64,000 nucleotides of DNA, taken from Microvirga sesbaniae (GTDB taxonomy: Bacteria > Pseudomonadota > Alphaproteobacteria > Rhizobiales > Beijerinckiaceae). Below the pieces are notes generated by a model. It did no database searches and was not told the DNA's origin. It saw only the letters and a list, made by a program, of their open reading frames with translations. Each line of letters starts with the position of its first letter. The first letter of the stretch is position 1. The DNA is taken from contig NZ_JAMXFJ010000004.1 of the NCBI RefSeq assembly GCF_025460805.1, forward strand, positions 209,633-273,632. The letters are read 5' to 3'. The translations under genes were made by a program, and so were the position numbers. Positions 18,743 to 27,854 of the stretch are shown in pieces.

Positions 18743-19420
18743 ATGCGCATCTTTCTGGTTGAGGATACCCGCGACGTCGGGGAGGCGATTGTCGAGCACT
18801 TCGCCCGGATCGGTCACGTGGTGGATTGGGAAACCGACGGGGAAGCAGCCGCAGTCACGCTCGACGATACAATATACGATCTGATCATCCTGGACGTGAT
18901 GCTGCCGGGCCAGAGCGGATTCTCGATCCTGCACCGCCTTCGAGCGACGGGAAGTACAGCCCCGGTCCTGATGCTCACTGCCCGGTCCGAGGTCGAGGAC
19001 CGCGTCAGCGCTCTCGACATCGGTGCCGACGACTACCTGGTGAAGCCTTTCGACTTTCGTGAACTGGAAGCCAGGGCCCGAGCGCTGCTGCGCCGCCGGC
19101 ATGGCGAAGCCACGGACCTGCTGGAATGCGGTGACATCTGCATCGACAGGTCGGCCCGCGCCGTGCGGGTCGGCCAGCGCGAGGTGCATCTGACCCGCCG
19201 TGAGGTGACCCTGCTCGAGATCCTGGCCTCCCGTCCCGGCCGGGTCTTCAGCAAGGAGGATCTGCTGGACCAGGTCTTCGGCTTCGACGAGGAAGCCCCG
19301 TCCTTCAATGCCGTCGAGCTGTACATCGGCCGCCTGCGCAAGAAGCTCCATGGCGCACGCGCCGAGATCGTGACGGTCCGGGGCTTCGGCTATCAGATGG
19401 TTCCTCATGGCCCGTCGTGA
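18743..19420 (+). CDS. tctD: OmpR-family response regulator (TctD-like)
   Basis: 225 residues from ATG 18743 (MRIFLVEDTRDVG); GGTGACGG upstream is the likely ribosome binding site. Receiver domain with acidic pair E7/D8, phosphoacceptor D51 (LIILDVMLPG) and lysine in DDYLVKPFD. C-terminal winged helix (LTRREVTLLEILASRPGRVFSKEDLLDQVF ... NAVELYIGRLRKKL) binds DNA. It overlaps the kinase gene by 14 bp. Expected to control carboxylate transport genes, including the divergent tctC. Confidence 0.92.
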   Translation: MRIFLVEDTRDVGEAIVEHFARIGHVVDWETDGEAAAVTLDDTIYDLIILDVMLPGQSGFSILHRLRATGSTAPVLMLTARSEVEDRVSALDIGADDYLVKPFDFRELEARARALLRRRHGEATDLLECGDICIDRSARAVRVGQREVHLTRREVTLLEILASRPGRVFSKEDLLDQVFGFDEEAPSFNAVELYIGRLRKKLHGARAEIVTVRGFGYQMVPHGPS

Positions 19421-20789
19421 ACCGTCCCTGTTCACCCGCCTGATCGTCCTCATCTCGCTGGTGTTGATGGCGGGGGCCGCCGCCCTGACAACGGCAGCCT
19501 GGTACTACGCCCGTGCGGCCGCAAACGACGCCTATGACCGTTTGTTGGTGGGGGCCGCCTACCAGATGGCGGAAGCACTCACCGTACAGGGCGGAACGCT
19601 GACCGTCGAACTGCCGGTATCGGCCTTCGAGTTGCTGGCGAATTCGGAGCGTGACCGGATCTTCTACAAGATCGTCGATCCTGACGGCGGTACGTTGACC
19701 GGCTACCCCGATCTTGCGACGCCGGAGAGCGATGCCCCCGCGATGGCCGTTCCCGAAGCCCAGGACGGACGGTTCAAGGGGGTTGATGTCCGCGTGACGA
19801 AGGTCGGCCGCTTCTTCTCCGACCCTTCCGTTCAGGGACGGGTTGATGTGGTCGTGGCCCAGACCACAGAGGCGCGAACGGCTTTGGCCCGGGAGCTGAC
19901 CTTGCGTGCGGTCGCGCTCATCATCGTCATGAGCGTCCTGGCCCTCGGCGGTGCGGTCTTTGCGATCCGGTACGCTCTCAGACCCATCGGGCGCGTGGGA
20001 GCAGCGCTTCGGGACCGGGATCCCCATGACGTAACGCTGATCACCGTCAGCACGCCCCGTGAGCTGCGCCCATTCGTGTCCGCCACGAACGAATTCATCA
20101 CGCGGCTGAAGGACCGGATGGATCTCATGCAGCAGTTCATCGCCGACGCCGCGCACCAGATCCGCACTCCCCTGACGGCCCTGAAGGCGCAGCTTCAGCT
20201 TCTGTCGCGCCACCCGATGGAGCCTCAGGGATTGCAACACCTCACACGTGTGCAGGAGCGTGTCGACCAGTTGTCCCGGCTTGCAGGCCAGTTGCTCAGC
20301 CATGCCATGGTCAACCATCGTGCGGGAGCCGTACCGTTGGAGACGGTCGATGTGGTCGAGGTCGTCCGGCGTGCCATCCGGGAGGCAGTGCCGGAAACGC
20401 TCGACCGCGACGTCCTGACCTCCCTGGAATTGCCTCCGGTTCCGGTGACGATTGAAGGAGATGCCATCAGTCTCAAGGAAGCCGTGAAGAACGTGGTCGA
20501 CAATTCGGTTCGCCACGGCGCCCCGACGCAGCTCACGCTTCGCGTGCGCCAGGAATCCCAGACCGTGAACATCGAGGTGGAGGATGATGGCCCCGGCATC
20601 CCACCGGAGCTGTGGCCGCAGGTGACAAAGAGGTTCGGCGCGCCTTCGCCGGGGGGAACCGGGCTCGGGCTGTCGATTGCCGCGGACGTGCTGGCTGCAC
20701 ATGGCGGATGCCTGACGTTCCGCCATGCCGACAGGAACGGCTTTACCGTCATCATGAGCCTGCCGAGCAGGACTGGACCCAAGTCATGA
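19407..20789 (+). CDS. tctE: Sensor histidine kinase (TctE-like)
   Basis: 460 residues. Transmembrane helix at about 12-35, a periplasmic 2CSK_N-type sensor, a second membrane helix at about 165-187, then HisKA with phosphoacceptor H250 in ADAAHQIRTPLTALKAQLQ, N-box VVDNSVRHG, G1 DDGPGIP and G2 GGTGLGLSI. Layout matches TctE of tricarboxylate sensing. Its stop overlaps the start of the following solute-binding protein gene (ATGA), making a three-gene operon tctD-tctE-binding protein. Confidence 0.92.
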   Translation: MARREPSLFTRLIVLISLVLMAGAAALTTAAWYYARAAANDAYDRLLVGAAYQMAEALTVQGGTLTVELPVSAFELLANSERDRIFYKIVDPDGGTLTGYPDLATPESDAPAMAVPEAQDGRFKGVDVRVTKVGRFFSDPSVQGRVDVVVAQTTEARTALARELTLRAVALIIVMSVLALGGAVFAIRYALRPIGRVGAALRDRDPHDVTLITVSTPRELRPFVSATNEFITRLKDRMDLMQQFIADAAHQIRTPLTALKAQLQLLSRHPMEPQGLQHLTRVQERVDQLSRLAGQLLSHAMVNHRAGAVPLETVDVVEVVRRAIREAVPETLDRDVLTSLELPPVPVTIEGDAISLKEAVKNVVDNSVRHGAPTQLTLRVRQESQTVNIEVEDDGPGIPPELWPQVTKRFGAPSPGGTGLGLSIAADVLAAHGGCLTFRHADRNGFTVIMSLPSRTGPKS

Positions 20790-21898
20790 ACCGCCAGAAG
20801 AGATGGCCGCGTCGACCTATCCTATTGATCCTTTGTCTGTTCTGGACGGCGGTCCAACCTCTGGCCGGCCTTGCTCAAGGTATTCCCACCCCGACATTCC
20901 CGGCCTTGCAAGGCGAGCAGGAGGTCTTGTCGATCCACGCGGCGACCGACCGTCCGGCCATGGAGCCGCTGATCCGCGACTTCCAGATCCTGAACCCCAA
21001 CACCCGGATCGAGTTCGTGGAATACGTCACGAACGATCTCTTCGCCGCAGCGTTCAAGGCCTGTCAGGACGGCCGGGCCTTGGGCGACGTGCTGCTGTCC
21101 TCGGGCGTCGACCAACTGGTGAAGCTCGCCAACGACGGCTGCGCAGGCAGCGTCCGTTCGCCGGAAACCCAGACGATCCCGCGCTGGGCCAATTGGCGCG
21201 ACGAGGTGTTCGGCTTTACCTTCGAGCCGGTGGTGTTCGTCTACAATCGGGACAGGGTCCCGGCCGAGGATGTCCCGAAAACACATCTCGAGATCGCCGA
21301 CCTTCTGCGGTTGAAGCCCGAGACTTACCAGGGCCGGGTCGGGACCTATGACATTCGTCAGTCGGGAATCGGCTATCTGCTGGCCTTCAACGACTCGCAG
21401 CAGACGACCACCACCTATGGCCGGCTTCTCGAAAGCCTGGGACGCGCCCACACGGTCGTACGCTGCTGCACGGGCGAAATCCTCGATGAGATCGAGGCAG
21501 GCCGCATTCTCATCGGCTACAACATGCTGGCGTCCTATGCCTACGCCCGTGTCCGTGCCGGCGCCAGGCTCGGACTGGTCATGCCCTCAGATTATACCCT
21601 TGTGCTCAGCCGGGGAGCCATGATCCCTGCTGGCGCAGGCAAGGCCGCCGCGGGGACCCGTTTCATCAATTACCTCCTGTCAGGGCGGGGCCAGACACTG
21701 GCACAACAAGAGGCCTTCTTCTTTGGGTTTGCGGGAGAGGCTCCTGCCGGGGTCGAGGGCGCAGCATCGATCGTGCGCGCAGGCATCGCCCGTCCGATCG
21801 CGATCGGCCCGGCGCTGCTCGCGGTTCAGGACGACGAAAGGCGCAGACGGTTCATTGCCGACTGGAGCCGCTCGCTTATCGATATGACGGCACGGTGA
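20786..21898 (+). CDS. Periplasmic solute-binding protein (ABC/iron-type) linked to the two-component pair
   Basis: 370 residues from ATG 20786, which overlaps the kinase stop by 4 bp. Signal sequence RRPILLILCLFWTAVQPLAGLAQ. The mature part has the extracellular solute-binding type-2 fold seen in FbpA-like proteins: IRDFQILNPNTRIEFVEY, VVFVYNRD, LSRGAMIPAGAGKAAAGTRFINYLLSGRGQ. No permease or ATPase follows, so it probably works as a co-sensor for the kinase, as in other tctDE-type loci with an attached binding protein. The ligand is unknown. Confidence 0.8.
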   Translation: MNRQKRWPRRPILLILCLFWTAVQPLAGLAQGIPTPTFPALQGEQEVLSIHAATDRPAMEPLIRDFQILNPNTRIEFVEYVTNDLFAAAFKACQDGRALGDVLLSSGVDQLVKLANDGCAGSVRSPETQTIPRWANWRDEVFGFTFEPVVFVYNRDRVPAEDVPKTHLEIADLLRLKPETYQGRVGTYDIRQSGIGYLLAFNDSQQTTTTYGRLLESLGRAHTVVRCCTGEILDEIEAGRILIGYNMLASYAYARVRAGARLGLVMPSDYTLVLSRGAMIPAGAGKAAAGTRFINYLLSGRGQTLAQQEAFFFGFAGEAPAGVEGAASIVRAGIARPIAIGPALLAVQDDERRRRFIADWSRSLIDMTAR

Positions 21899-21945
21899 GC
21901 CGCCGTCCTCCTGGAACATGTGGTCGGACCTTGCGACGTGAGCGG

Positions 21946-22428
21946 TCAGGCCTTCGCGTGTTGCCCATCGACCTTGCGCGTGCCGCCATGCAGTCGCCGG
22001 TTTCCCCAGCTCCGCAGAGCCCGTTGTGCGATGCGAGTGATCTTCCATGCCCCTTCGGCCTTGCCGAATTGGAACTCGTAGGCTCCGCATGAATGGTAGA
22101 AGTCCTCACCCTCCTCCTTGAACTCGCGGTCGAACCTCAGGATCAGGTAATTGCAGCGTCCCCGCACGCCCTCCGGCTCGCGCGACAGCAGCAGGTTGGA
22201 GAAGCTGTGATGCTTGGCAAGGGTGTCAACCGCATCGCGTCGGCGCTGCACAAACTCGGCGCCACTCATGGTGCCGGGCGGCTCGCGGCCCGAGGAGGCG
22301 TAGTCGATGAACACCTCGTGCGCCAAGCAGGTCTCCATGGCCGCCCAATCGCGCTCATCGAAGGCGAGGAAGAATCGGCAGAGGACATCGTTGATAGCGA
22401 TGTGGTCGAGTGGATCCAAGGCTTGCAT
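21946..22428 (-). CDS. NTF2-like (SnoaL_4) family protein
   Basis: 160 residues from ATG 22428 (MQALDPLDHIAINDVLCRFFLAFDERDWAAMETCLAHEVFIDYASSG). This is the SnoaL_4/ring-hydroxylating-beta-like layout: an early helix pair, then FIDY, then CNYLILRFDRE and YEFQFGKAEGAWKITRI. Likely a small enzyme or binding protein of unknown substrate. Stand-alone, convergent with the upstream binding-protein gene. Confidence 0.8.
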   Translation of the reverse strand: MQALDPLDHIAINDVLCRFFLAFDERDWAAMETCLAHEVFIDYASSGREPPGTMSGAEFVQRRRDAVDTLAKHHSFSNLLLSREPEGVRGRCNYLILRFDREFKEEGEDFYHSCGAYEFQFGKAEGAWKITRIAQRALRSWGNRRLHGGTRKVDGQHAKA

Positions 22429-22694
22429 GACAATCGTCCTCTGTGGGGAACGGGAGCGGCAGATATGGGCATGATGGGTGCAGGCGGTGCGTGCCAGTGC
22501 CATGAAAAGCCGTTCCGGGGAAGAAGTGCCTCGGACTCCGCAATGGGTCAAGCTCGGTAGGGCGGCGGACCTGAATGAAGGTCCACTCCTCCCAGCGGTG
22601 CGGAAGTGCCGCCAAGATCAGCCCCGTGCCAGGAGCGGCTCTTCCCGGGTTCCTCTTTATGTCCCGGAAAGACGCTCTTGGCGCATTCTCGCTT

Positions 22695-23582
22695 CTAAAG
22701 CAGCGCTTCGCCCCGGAACACCGGGATGCAACTGCCGCCGACCCGCGAGTGACAGCCATCCTCGGCGCGCCACGACGTCACCCTGAGCAAGCTCGGCCGT
22801 CCCATCTCGACGCCCTGTGTCATGGTGAAGGCGGCCGTGTCGCCGCCATCGAGCGAGAGCAGCAGAGCGCCGAGCGTGGCGCTGGCGCTGCCCGTCGCCG
22901 GGTCCTCCCAGGTACCGGCGAGCGGCGCGAACATCCGTGCTCGGATCATGTTGCCATCACGCGCATAGAGGAACAGCGACAAGCGTCCGGCCAGTTCGCC
23001 ATGCAGCCGCACGAGCTTGCGGAAAGCGGCGAGATCAGGCATCGCTCGGGCAAGAGCTTCCGGCCCGACCTGCGTCAGCACAAATGTGACGCCGACGGAG
23101 GCCTGCACCGGCTTGTGGGCTGCTGTAACGATATCCGCGACGGAAAGCCCCGCGCAGGCGGCGATCCCGTCGATCGGCAACTCCAGGCCGAGGGACAGGG
23201 CCTGCGGCGCCGCGATCACCGCTCCTGTCACCGCTCCGGCCGCATCGCGCTCCACGGCGATTTCCACGAGGCCAGCCTTCTGCTCGAACCGGAGCACGCC
23301 GTCACGGTCGCGGCCATGGCGCGCCAGCACAAAAGCCGTGCCGACATTGGGATGGCCAGCAAAGGGCATCTCGGCCGTGCGATGGAAGATGCGCACACGG
23401 GCATCCTGTGCCGGATCGTCGGCTGGCAGGACGAACGTGGTCTCGCTGTAGTTCATCTCCGCCGCGAGCGCCTGCATCTGTGCGTCGGACAGCCCCTGCG
23501 CATCGGTGAAGACAGCCAGCGGATTTCCGCCAAAGGGACGGTCGGTGAAGACGTCGACAGTCTCGTATGGAAAGCGAGGCAT
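22695..23582 (-). CDS. PhzF family phenazine-biosynthesis-like isomerase
   Basis: 295 residues. Begins FPYETVDVFTDRPFGGNPLAVF. Contains SETTFVLP with the catalytic glutamate, GHPNVGTAFVL and DPATGSASATLGALL, the two conserved halves of the DapF-like PhzF fold. No phenazine genes are nearby; most such proteins are isomerases of unknown substrate. The C-terminal ~25 residues (HSRVGGSCIPVFRGEALL) look less conserved. Followed on its 5' side by an 800-bp repeat field. Confidence 0.9.
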   Translation of the reverse strand: MPRFPYETVDVFTDRPFGGNPLAVFTDAQGLSDAQMQALAAEMNYSETTFVLPADDPAQDARVRIFHRTAEMPFAGHPNVGTAFVLARHGRDRDGVLRFEQKAGLVEIAVERDAAGAVTGAVIAAPQALSLGLELPIDGIAACAGLSVADIVTAAHKPVQASVGVTFVLTQVGPEALARAMPDLAAFRKLVRLHGELAGRLSLFLYARDGNMIRARMFAPLAGTWEDPATGSASATLGALLLSLDGGDTAAFTMTQGVEMGRPSLLRVTSWRAEDGCHSRVGGSCIPVFRGEALL

Positions 23583-24384
23583 GGCAGGCTCCGAAAGCCA
23601 ATTGGGCTCAGGCGTATCTTACCAGCCAAGCCGTCTGAGAACCAATTCAGCGACGCAATGTGACCGATCATCATTGCTGATTGTCGGAGCTGGCCTGATC
23701 GGCTTTCTGTCCTTGGCATCGCAACGCCTCGAACCACCGGACGTTCGCCCCATGGGTCTGCTCGAGCGCACCGTCCGAAAAAGTGGACGCGGTTTTTCGC
23801 GTCGAACGGTGCGCCAGCCAAGAGAGGAGCATCGGACAATCGGGATCACCGGGACCAGCCCAGTGATGACGTGGAAGGAGGTGTGAGGCGGTGCGAACAC
23901 CCTCCCCACGTCATGGCCGGCCTTGTGCCGGCCATCCCGATCGGAAGAGCGCGGCGCCTCTCGCATCGGGATCACCGGGACAAGCCCGGTGATGACGGGG
24001 TGGTGGCTCGGCCGGGCGACCAAGACAGGGTCCCGAGAGGTGCGCCGTTCAAAGGCTTGAGCATCGGAATCGATCCCGAAAGTGGGTCCACTTTTCACTG
24101 GCGTGGCCCTTCGGGTCGCTGACGCGGCCCTCTGGATCACGTCCGATGCTCTAGGTCAAACTGGGGCGTTCAGCATGGCCTGAGATAGGTCAGCTCACCC
24201 TATGATTGCGGAATTTCGGCTTGCGTCAGCCCCTTACCCCAGGAGCTGTCGCTCCTTCCCACTCCGTTGTCGGGAGCGAATGCATGGAGCCTGATAACGC
24301 AATTGAGTTCCGAGACATGGCTCCGTGACATGACACAACAGGCAGGTCTGGGCTAAGGTGCCCCTCCACAGGGAGCCCTCTGAC
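23583..24384. other. Repeat-filled intergenic region
   Basis: 800 bp without genes. Mostly interspersed palindromic repeats of two kinds: GCATCGGAC/AAAGTGGAC units and CGGGATCACCGGGACAAGC units (about 23840, 23975). The segment 23764-24084 is the left arm of a long inverted repeat whose right arm is 25611-25805. Confidence 0.7.
23764..24084 (+). repeat. Left arm of long inverted repeat flanking the GAF kinase
   Basis: Two blocks (23764 to about 23870, and about 23966 to 24084) are near-identical to the reverse complement of 25611-25805; the left arm carries about 100 bp of extra repeat sequence between them. The arms bracket one complete gene (24385-25569). Confidence 0.8.
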
Positions 24385-25569
24385 GTGCCGACCGACCTTG
24401 AGGCGGATCTTGCCGCGATCGACCGCATCCAAGCCGTCCCGACCATTCTGGAAGTCGTCTGCCGCACCACCGGCATGGGCTTCGCGGCCGTGGCCCGGGT
24501 GAGCGAGGACCGCTGGATCGCCTGTGCCGTGCGCGACGACATCCAGTTCGGCCTCCAGCCCGGCGGGGAACTCAAGCTCGAGACTACGATCTGTCATGAG
24601 ATCCGGCAGGCGAGGACAGAGGTGGTCATCGACCATGTGGCGGAGGATCCGACCTACTGCCGCCATCACACCCCGGCGATGTACGGCTTCCAGAGCTATA
24701 TCTCGATGCCGATCGTCCTTGCGGACGGCTCCTTCTTCGGCACCCTGTGCGCCATTGATCCCCGCCCGGCACGGCTGAACAATCCCGAGACCATCGGCAT
24801 GTTCAGGCTGTTCGCCGAACTGATCGGTTTTCACCTGAGTGCCGGCGAGCGCCTGGCCACGAGCGAGGCGGATCTTCTGGATGAGCGCAAGACCGCCGAG
24901 CTGCGGGAGCAGTTCATCGCAGTGCTGGGCCATGACCTGCGCAATCCGCTCGCTTCGATCGACGCCGGAGCGAAGATGCTTCGGAGAGAGCCCCTGAGCC
25001 CGAAGGGAAGCACCGTCGTCGGCCTGATTCAGAGCAGCGTCGGGCGCATGGCTGAGCTGATCGACAATGTGCTCGACTTCGCCCACGGCCGCCTGGGAAG
25101 CGGGTTGAAGCTGGATCGGGACGCCCACGTGCCGCTGGGAGAGGTGCTGGAACAGGTTGTCGATGAGCTGCGGGCGGCCTGGCCCGAGCGGCGCATCAAC
25201 ACGCAGTTGGCTGTGACCAAGACCGTGAGCTGTGATCGGGCCCGCATGGCGCAATTGCTGTCGAACCTGGTGGCGAACGCCCTGACCCATGGCGCGCGCG
25301 AAGAACCGATTCTGGTTCGTGCCGCAACCCTGGACGGCAGCTTTGAGCTGTCGGTCGCCAACCAAGGGGAGCCAATTCCTCCCGCGACCTTGAAGCGCCT
25401 GTTTCAGCCCTTCTTCCGCGTTGCGGCGCGCCCGAGCCAGCAGGGGCTGGGGTTGGGCCTCTATATTGCCTGCGAGATTGCCCGCGCTCATGGTGGCTCA
25501 CTCGATGTGACCTCCGATCAGAACGAGACGCGCTTCACCTTCAAGATGCCGCTCGTCCAAGCGTTCTGA
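24385..25569 (+). CDS. GAF-domain sensor histidine kinase
   Basis: 394 residues from GTG 24385, which has GGGAG nine bases upstream; a GTG 27 bp earlier is less well placed. GAF domain (about 20-155: ICHEIRQARTEVVIDHVAEDP, ISMPIVLADGSFFGTLCAIDP), then HisKA with FIAVLGHDLRNPLASIDAGAKML, N-box LLSNLVANALTHG, degenerate G1 VANQGEPIPP, and G2 QGLGLGLYIA. Soluble, no membrane segments, so it senses a cytoplasmic signal. The kinase is flanked by inverted repeats and has no adjacent response regulator. Confidence 0.9.
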   Translation: MPTDLEADLAAIDRIQAVPTILEVVCRTTGMGFAAVARVSEDRWIACAVRDDIQFGLQPGGELKLETTICHEIRQARTEVVIDHVAEDPTYCRHHTPAMYGFQSYISMPIVLADGSFFGTLCAIDPRPARLNNPETIGMFRLFAELIGFHLSAGERLATSEADLLDERKTAELREQFIAVLGHDLRNPLASIDAGAKMLRREPLSPKGSTVVGLIQSSVGRMAELIDNVLDFAHGRLGSGLKLDRDAHVPLGEVLEQVVDELRAAWPERRINTQLAVTKTVSCDRARMAQLLSNLVANALTHGAREEPILVRAATLDGSFELSVANQGEPIPPATLKRLFQPFFRVAARPSQQGLGLGLYIACEIARAHGGSLDVTSDQNETRFTFKMPLVQAF

Positions 25570-25610
25570 GGAACTCGTCCGGCTAGAGCATCGGCCCCGA
25601 AAGTGGAATG

Positions 25611-25805
25611 CACTTTCGGGATCGATTCCGATGCTCGAGCCTTTGAGCGGCGCACCGCTCGGGCCCCTGTCTTGGTCGCCCGGCCGAGCCACCACCCCGT
25701 CATCACCGGGCTTGTCCCGGTGATCCCGATTGTCCGATGCTCCTCTCTTGGCTGGCGCACCGTTCGACGCGAAAAACCGCGTCCACTTTTTCGGACGGTG
25801 CGCTC
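25611..25805 (-). repeat. Right arm of long inverted repeat flanking the GAF kinase
   Basis: Reverse complement of 23764-24084 minus its internal insert, including the GCGCACCGTCCGA and CCGGGACAAGCCCGGTGATG cores. Confidence 0.8.
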
Positions 25806-25998
25806 GTGTCCAGAACACCTGTTTTGCAACTCGTGACGCGAGGCACGCACTCAGTCCGCTGACGGCGAGGCCTCTCGGCCGGGTTGGATCAGATAGAGGG
25901 TCATGGAATGCGGAGGATGGTGCCACACGTTCCGGACGCAAGGGAAGTCCGACACTTCCTGCCATGAGATTGCCTGACTCGACATGTCAGCTCACGCT

Positions 25999-26137
25999 AA
26001 AGCATCGGACCCAAAAGTGGACTTGCCCTTTTGGGATCCATCCGATGCTTTCTTCTTGAATGAGAGCATCGGTCAGAACGGACCCAGCGGGCCGCGCCAG
26101 CGAAAACCGGGGCCACTTTTCCGTCCGATGCTCTAGA
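25999..26137 (+). repeat. Palindromic repeat composite, copy 1
   Basis: Two palindromic GCATCGGA units joined by TTCTTCTTGAATGAGAGC. The same composite recurs at 31713-31835 in direct orientation, bounding a 5.6-kb block. Confidence 0.75.
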
Positions 26138-26163
26138 ACGATCATAACGGTACGGCCGGGGAC

Positions 26164-26826
26164 ATGCGGGCACTACTTCTCAGGCAGGCGAACGCCCGAC
26201 CATGTCTTGGTCGCTGGTTTCATGCCGCAGCCTTGGTTATGGTTCTACTGGTCGGCGCCGAAGCGAGCGCTCAGATGGCCAACACGCCGCCCCGATCCGG
26301 CTTCCTCGCGATCAGGCGCCATGCCGTCATGCCGGTGCCGGGCTGGATCCGCTTCTGCCGGCACAGGCCGGACGAGTGCGCGGTCGGTTCTTCGGAACCG
26401 GCGACGATCGCCCTCACGCCACAGGGCTGGGAGGCGCTCACTCGCATCAACCGCCAGGTGAATGCCGGCATCCGGCCGATCACCGATCAGGAGCACTGGG
26501 GTGTGGCGGATCGCTGGGACCTTGCCGAGGATGGATATGGCGATTGCGAGGATTTCCAACTCGTCAAGCGCAAGCGGCTCGTTGCAGCCGGGCTCCCCCG
26601 GCGGGCCCTGCGCATGACGGCTGTGATCGACCGGGACGGTGCACCCCATTCGGTTCTGATGGCTCGCACCGATCAAGGCGACTTCATCCTCGACAACAAG
26701 CGTGACGCCGTCCTGCCGTGGCGACAGACCGGCTACGTCTTCCTGCAGCGTGAAGGCGGCACCGGGTCGACCTGGGTTTCCCTTGGCGCAGCCCCCGCGT
26801 TACCTGTCAGAACCGCTGGCCGCTGA
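26164..26826 (+). CDS. Transglutaminase-like cysteine peptidase (C93 / DUF920)
   Basis: 220 residues with an N-terminal hydrophobic export segment (AALVMVLLVGAEASA). Catalytic triad: Cys in GYGDCEDFQLVKRKRL, His in APHSVLMAR, Asp in FILDNKRD. The family is typical of alphaproteobacteria; relatives (LapG-like) cut periplasmic or surface adhesins, sometimes under c-di-GMP control, but here no LapD or large adhesin is adjacent. Predicted periplasmic. Confidence 0.88.
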   Translation: MRALLLRQANARPCLGRWFHAAALVMVLLVGAEASAQMANTPPRSGFLAIRRHAVMPVPGWIRFCRHRPDECAVGSSEPATIALTPQGWEALTRINRQVNAGIRPITDQEHWGVADRWDLAEDGYGDCEDFQLVKRKRLVAAGLPRRALRMTAVIDRDGAPHSVLMARTDQGDFILDNKRDAVLPWRQTGYVFLQREGGTGSTWVSLGAAPALPVRTAGR

Positions 26827-26895
26827 CGCCGCAAACTCTCCCACGCTGCTCGGCGGCAGCCGCCGCCGGGCGCATCGGAGGAACAGGCCGCAGTG

Positions 26896-27594
26896 TCAGT
26901 ATCCCGCCACGACCGACCCGCGGGCTCGTCCTCCTGCCGTGCGGCAGGAACATCCCGTCCCAACGGGAGCCGAGTTAGTCAGGGCACAGGTCCGAACTGT
27001 CGTCGCACAATAGCCCCCGACGGCTGACGAGACGGGCGTCTGGTTCGTGGAGTACGGGGAATTGGAGTAAGGATAATTGTAGTACGGGTACGTGGCCGCC
27101 GCTCCGATCACCGCGCCTGTCGCCAACCCCCAGCCCCAACCGCCGTAGTAATTCCCGTAGTATGGATAATTGCCACCGTAGTAGGGGTACCGCCCGCGGT
27201 AGTAGGGATATCGCCCACCGTAGTTCGGATAGCGTCCGCGCCAATCTCCCCGGTTGCCGAAGCGGTTGTCGAAGCGCCCCGGATTGTTGATTGCCGCCTG
27301 GCGGAAATCGCCGCGCCCGGGCCGGGCTGCGACCGCAGAGCCGCGGAAGCTCCTGCCCATTCCAACCCGAGAACCGCCCATGCCGCCGCGCGGAATGTAC
27401 ATTCTGGAGCTGCCGCCAAAGCCACCGCCGCGAAAGCTGCCACCCCCCCGAAAGCCACCGCCGCCGCCGAACCCTCCTCCCCCGATGCGGGCGCCGCCGC
27501 CGCGGCCGCCACGCTGCGCATCGGCCACATCCGGGATCAGGAGAGTGCTTGCCGCGAGAACACCCAGAGCCAGGAAAAGCTTGTTCATCGACAT
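26896..27594 (-). CDS. Gly/Tyr-rich exported protein
   Basis: 232 residues. Signal peptide (KLFLALGVLAASTLLIPDVADAQ). Then a Gly-Arg-rich stretch (GGGGFGGGGGFRGGG), then repeats of the type GRYPYY / GNYPYY (about 115-150), a short hydrophobic GLATGAVIGAAATYPYYNYPY segment, and a Cys-containing tail (YCATTVRTC). Low-complexity surface or periplasmic protein of unknown role; the hydrophobic/Tyr layout is common in small rhizobial exported proteins. Single gene, convergent with the C93 peptidase. Confidence 0.75.
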   Translation of the reverse strand: MSMNKLFLALGVLAASTLLIPDVADAQRGGRGGGARIGGGGFGGGGGFRGGGSFRGGGFGGSSRMYIPRGGMGGSRVGMGRSFRGSAVAARPGRGDFRQAAINNPGRFDNRFGNRGDWRGRYPNYGGRYPYYRGRYPYYGGNYPYYGNYYGGWGWGLATGAVIGAAATYPYYNYPYSNSPYSTNQTPVSSAVGGYCATTVRTCALTNSAPVGTGCSCRTAGGRARGSVVAGY

Positions 27595-27854
27595 CCTCCC
27601 GTGCGGGAATGGGATCTAGATCAACTCGACACAAAGTAGATGGTTGCGGAGAGAGTTCCTCTGGTCCGCGCCGGCATCATGTCGGAGAGGGTTTGATGCT
27701 ATACGCAAGGGTGCCCCGGCGGCCGAACGTCCCTCCCGGGATGGGCCGGGCGGATCGAAGAGGAGCCTGAGATCAAGGATCATTTGTTGCAGAGTTTCCA
27801 GACGAACTCAGCTATAGTCTCCTGCCGAGGATGACCCATCTCCGGGAGGCCCTC

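Larger units (their letters stand above)
25570..26163. other. Repeat-filled intergenic region
   Basis: Contains the right inverted-repeat arm (25611-25805) and a second field at 25999-26137 that is nearly identical to 31713-31835 (GCATCGGA ... CTTTCTTCTTGAATGAGAGC ... CCGATGCTCTAG). No gene supported. Confidence 0.7.

Noticed and set aside
23871-24122. Short frames within repeats (GRDHRDKPGDDG-like)
   Set aside because: They are translations of the dispersed palindromic repeats and recur wherever the repeats occur.
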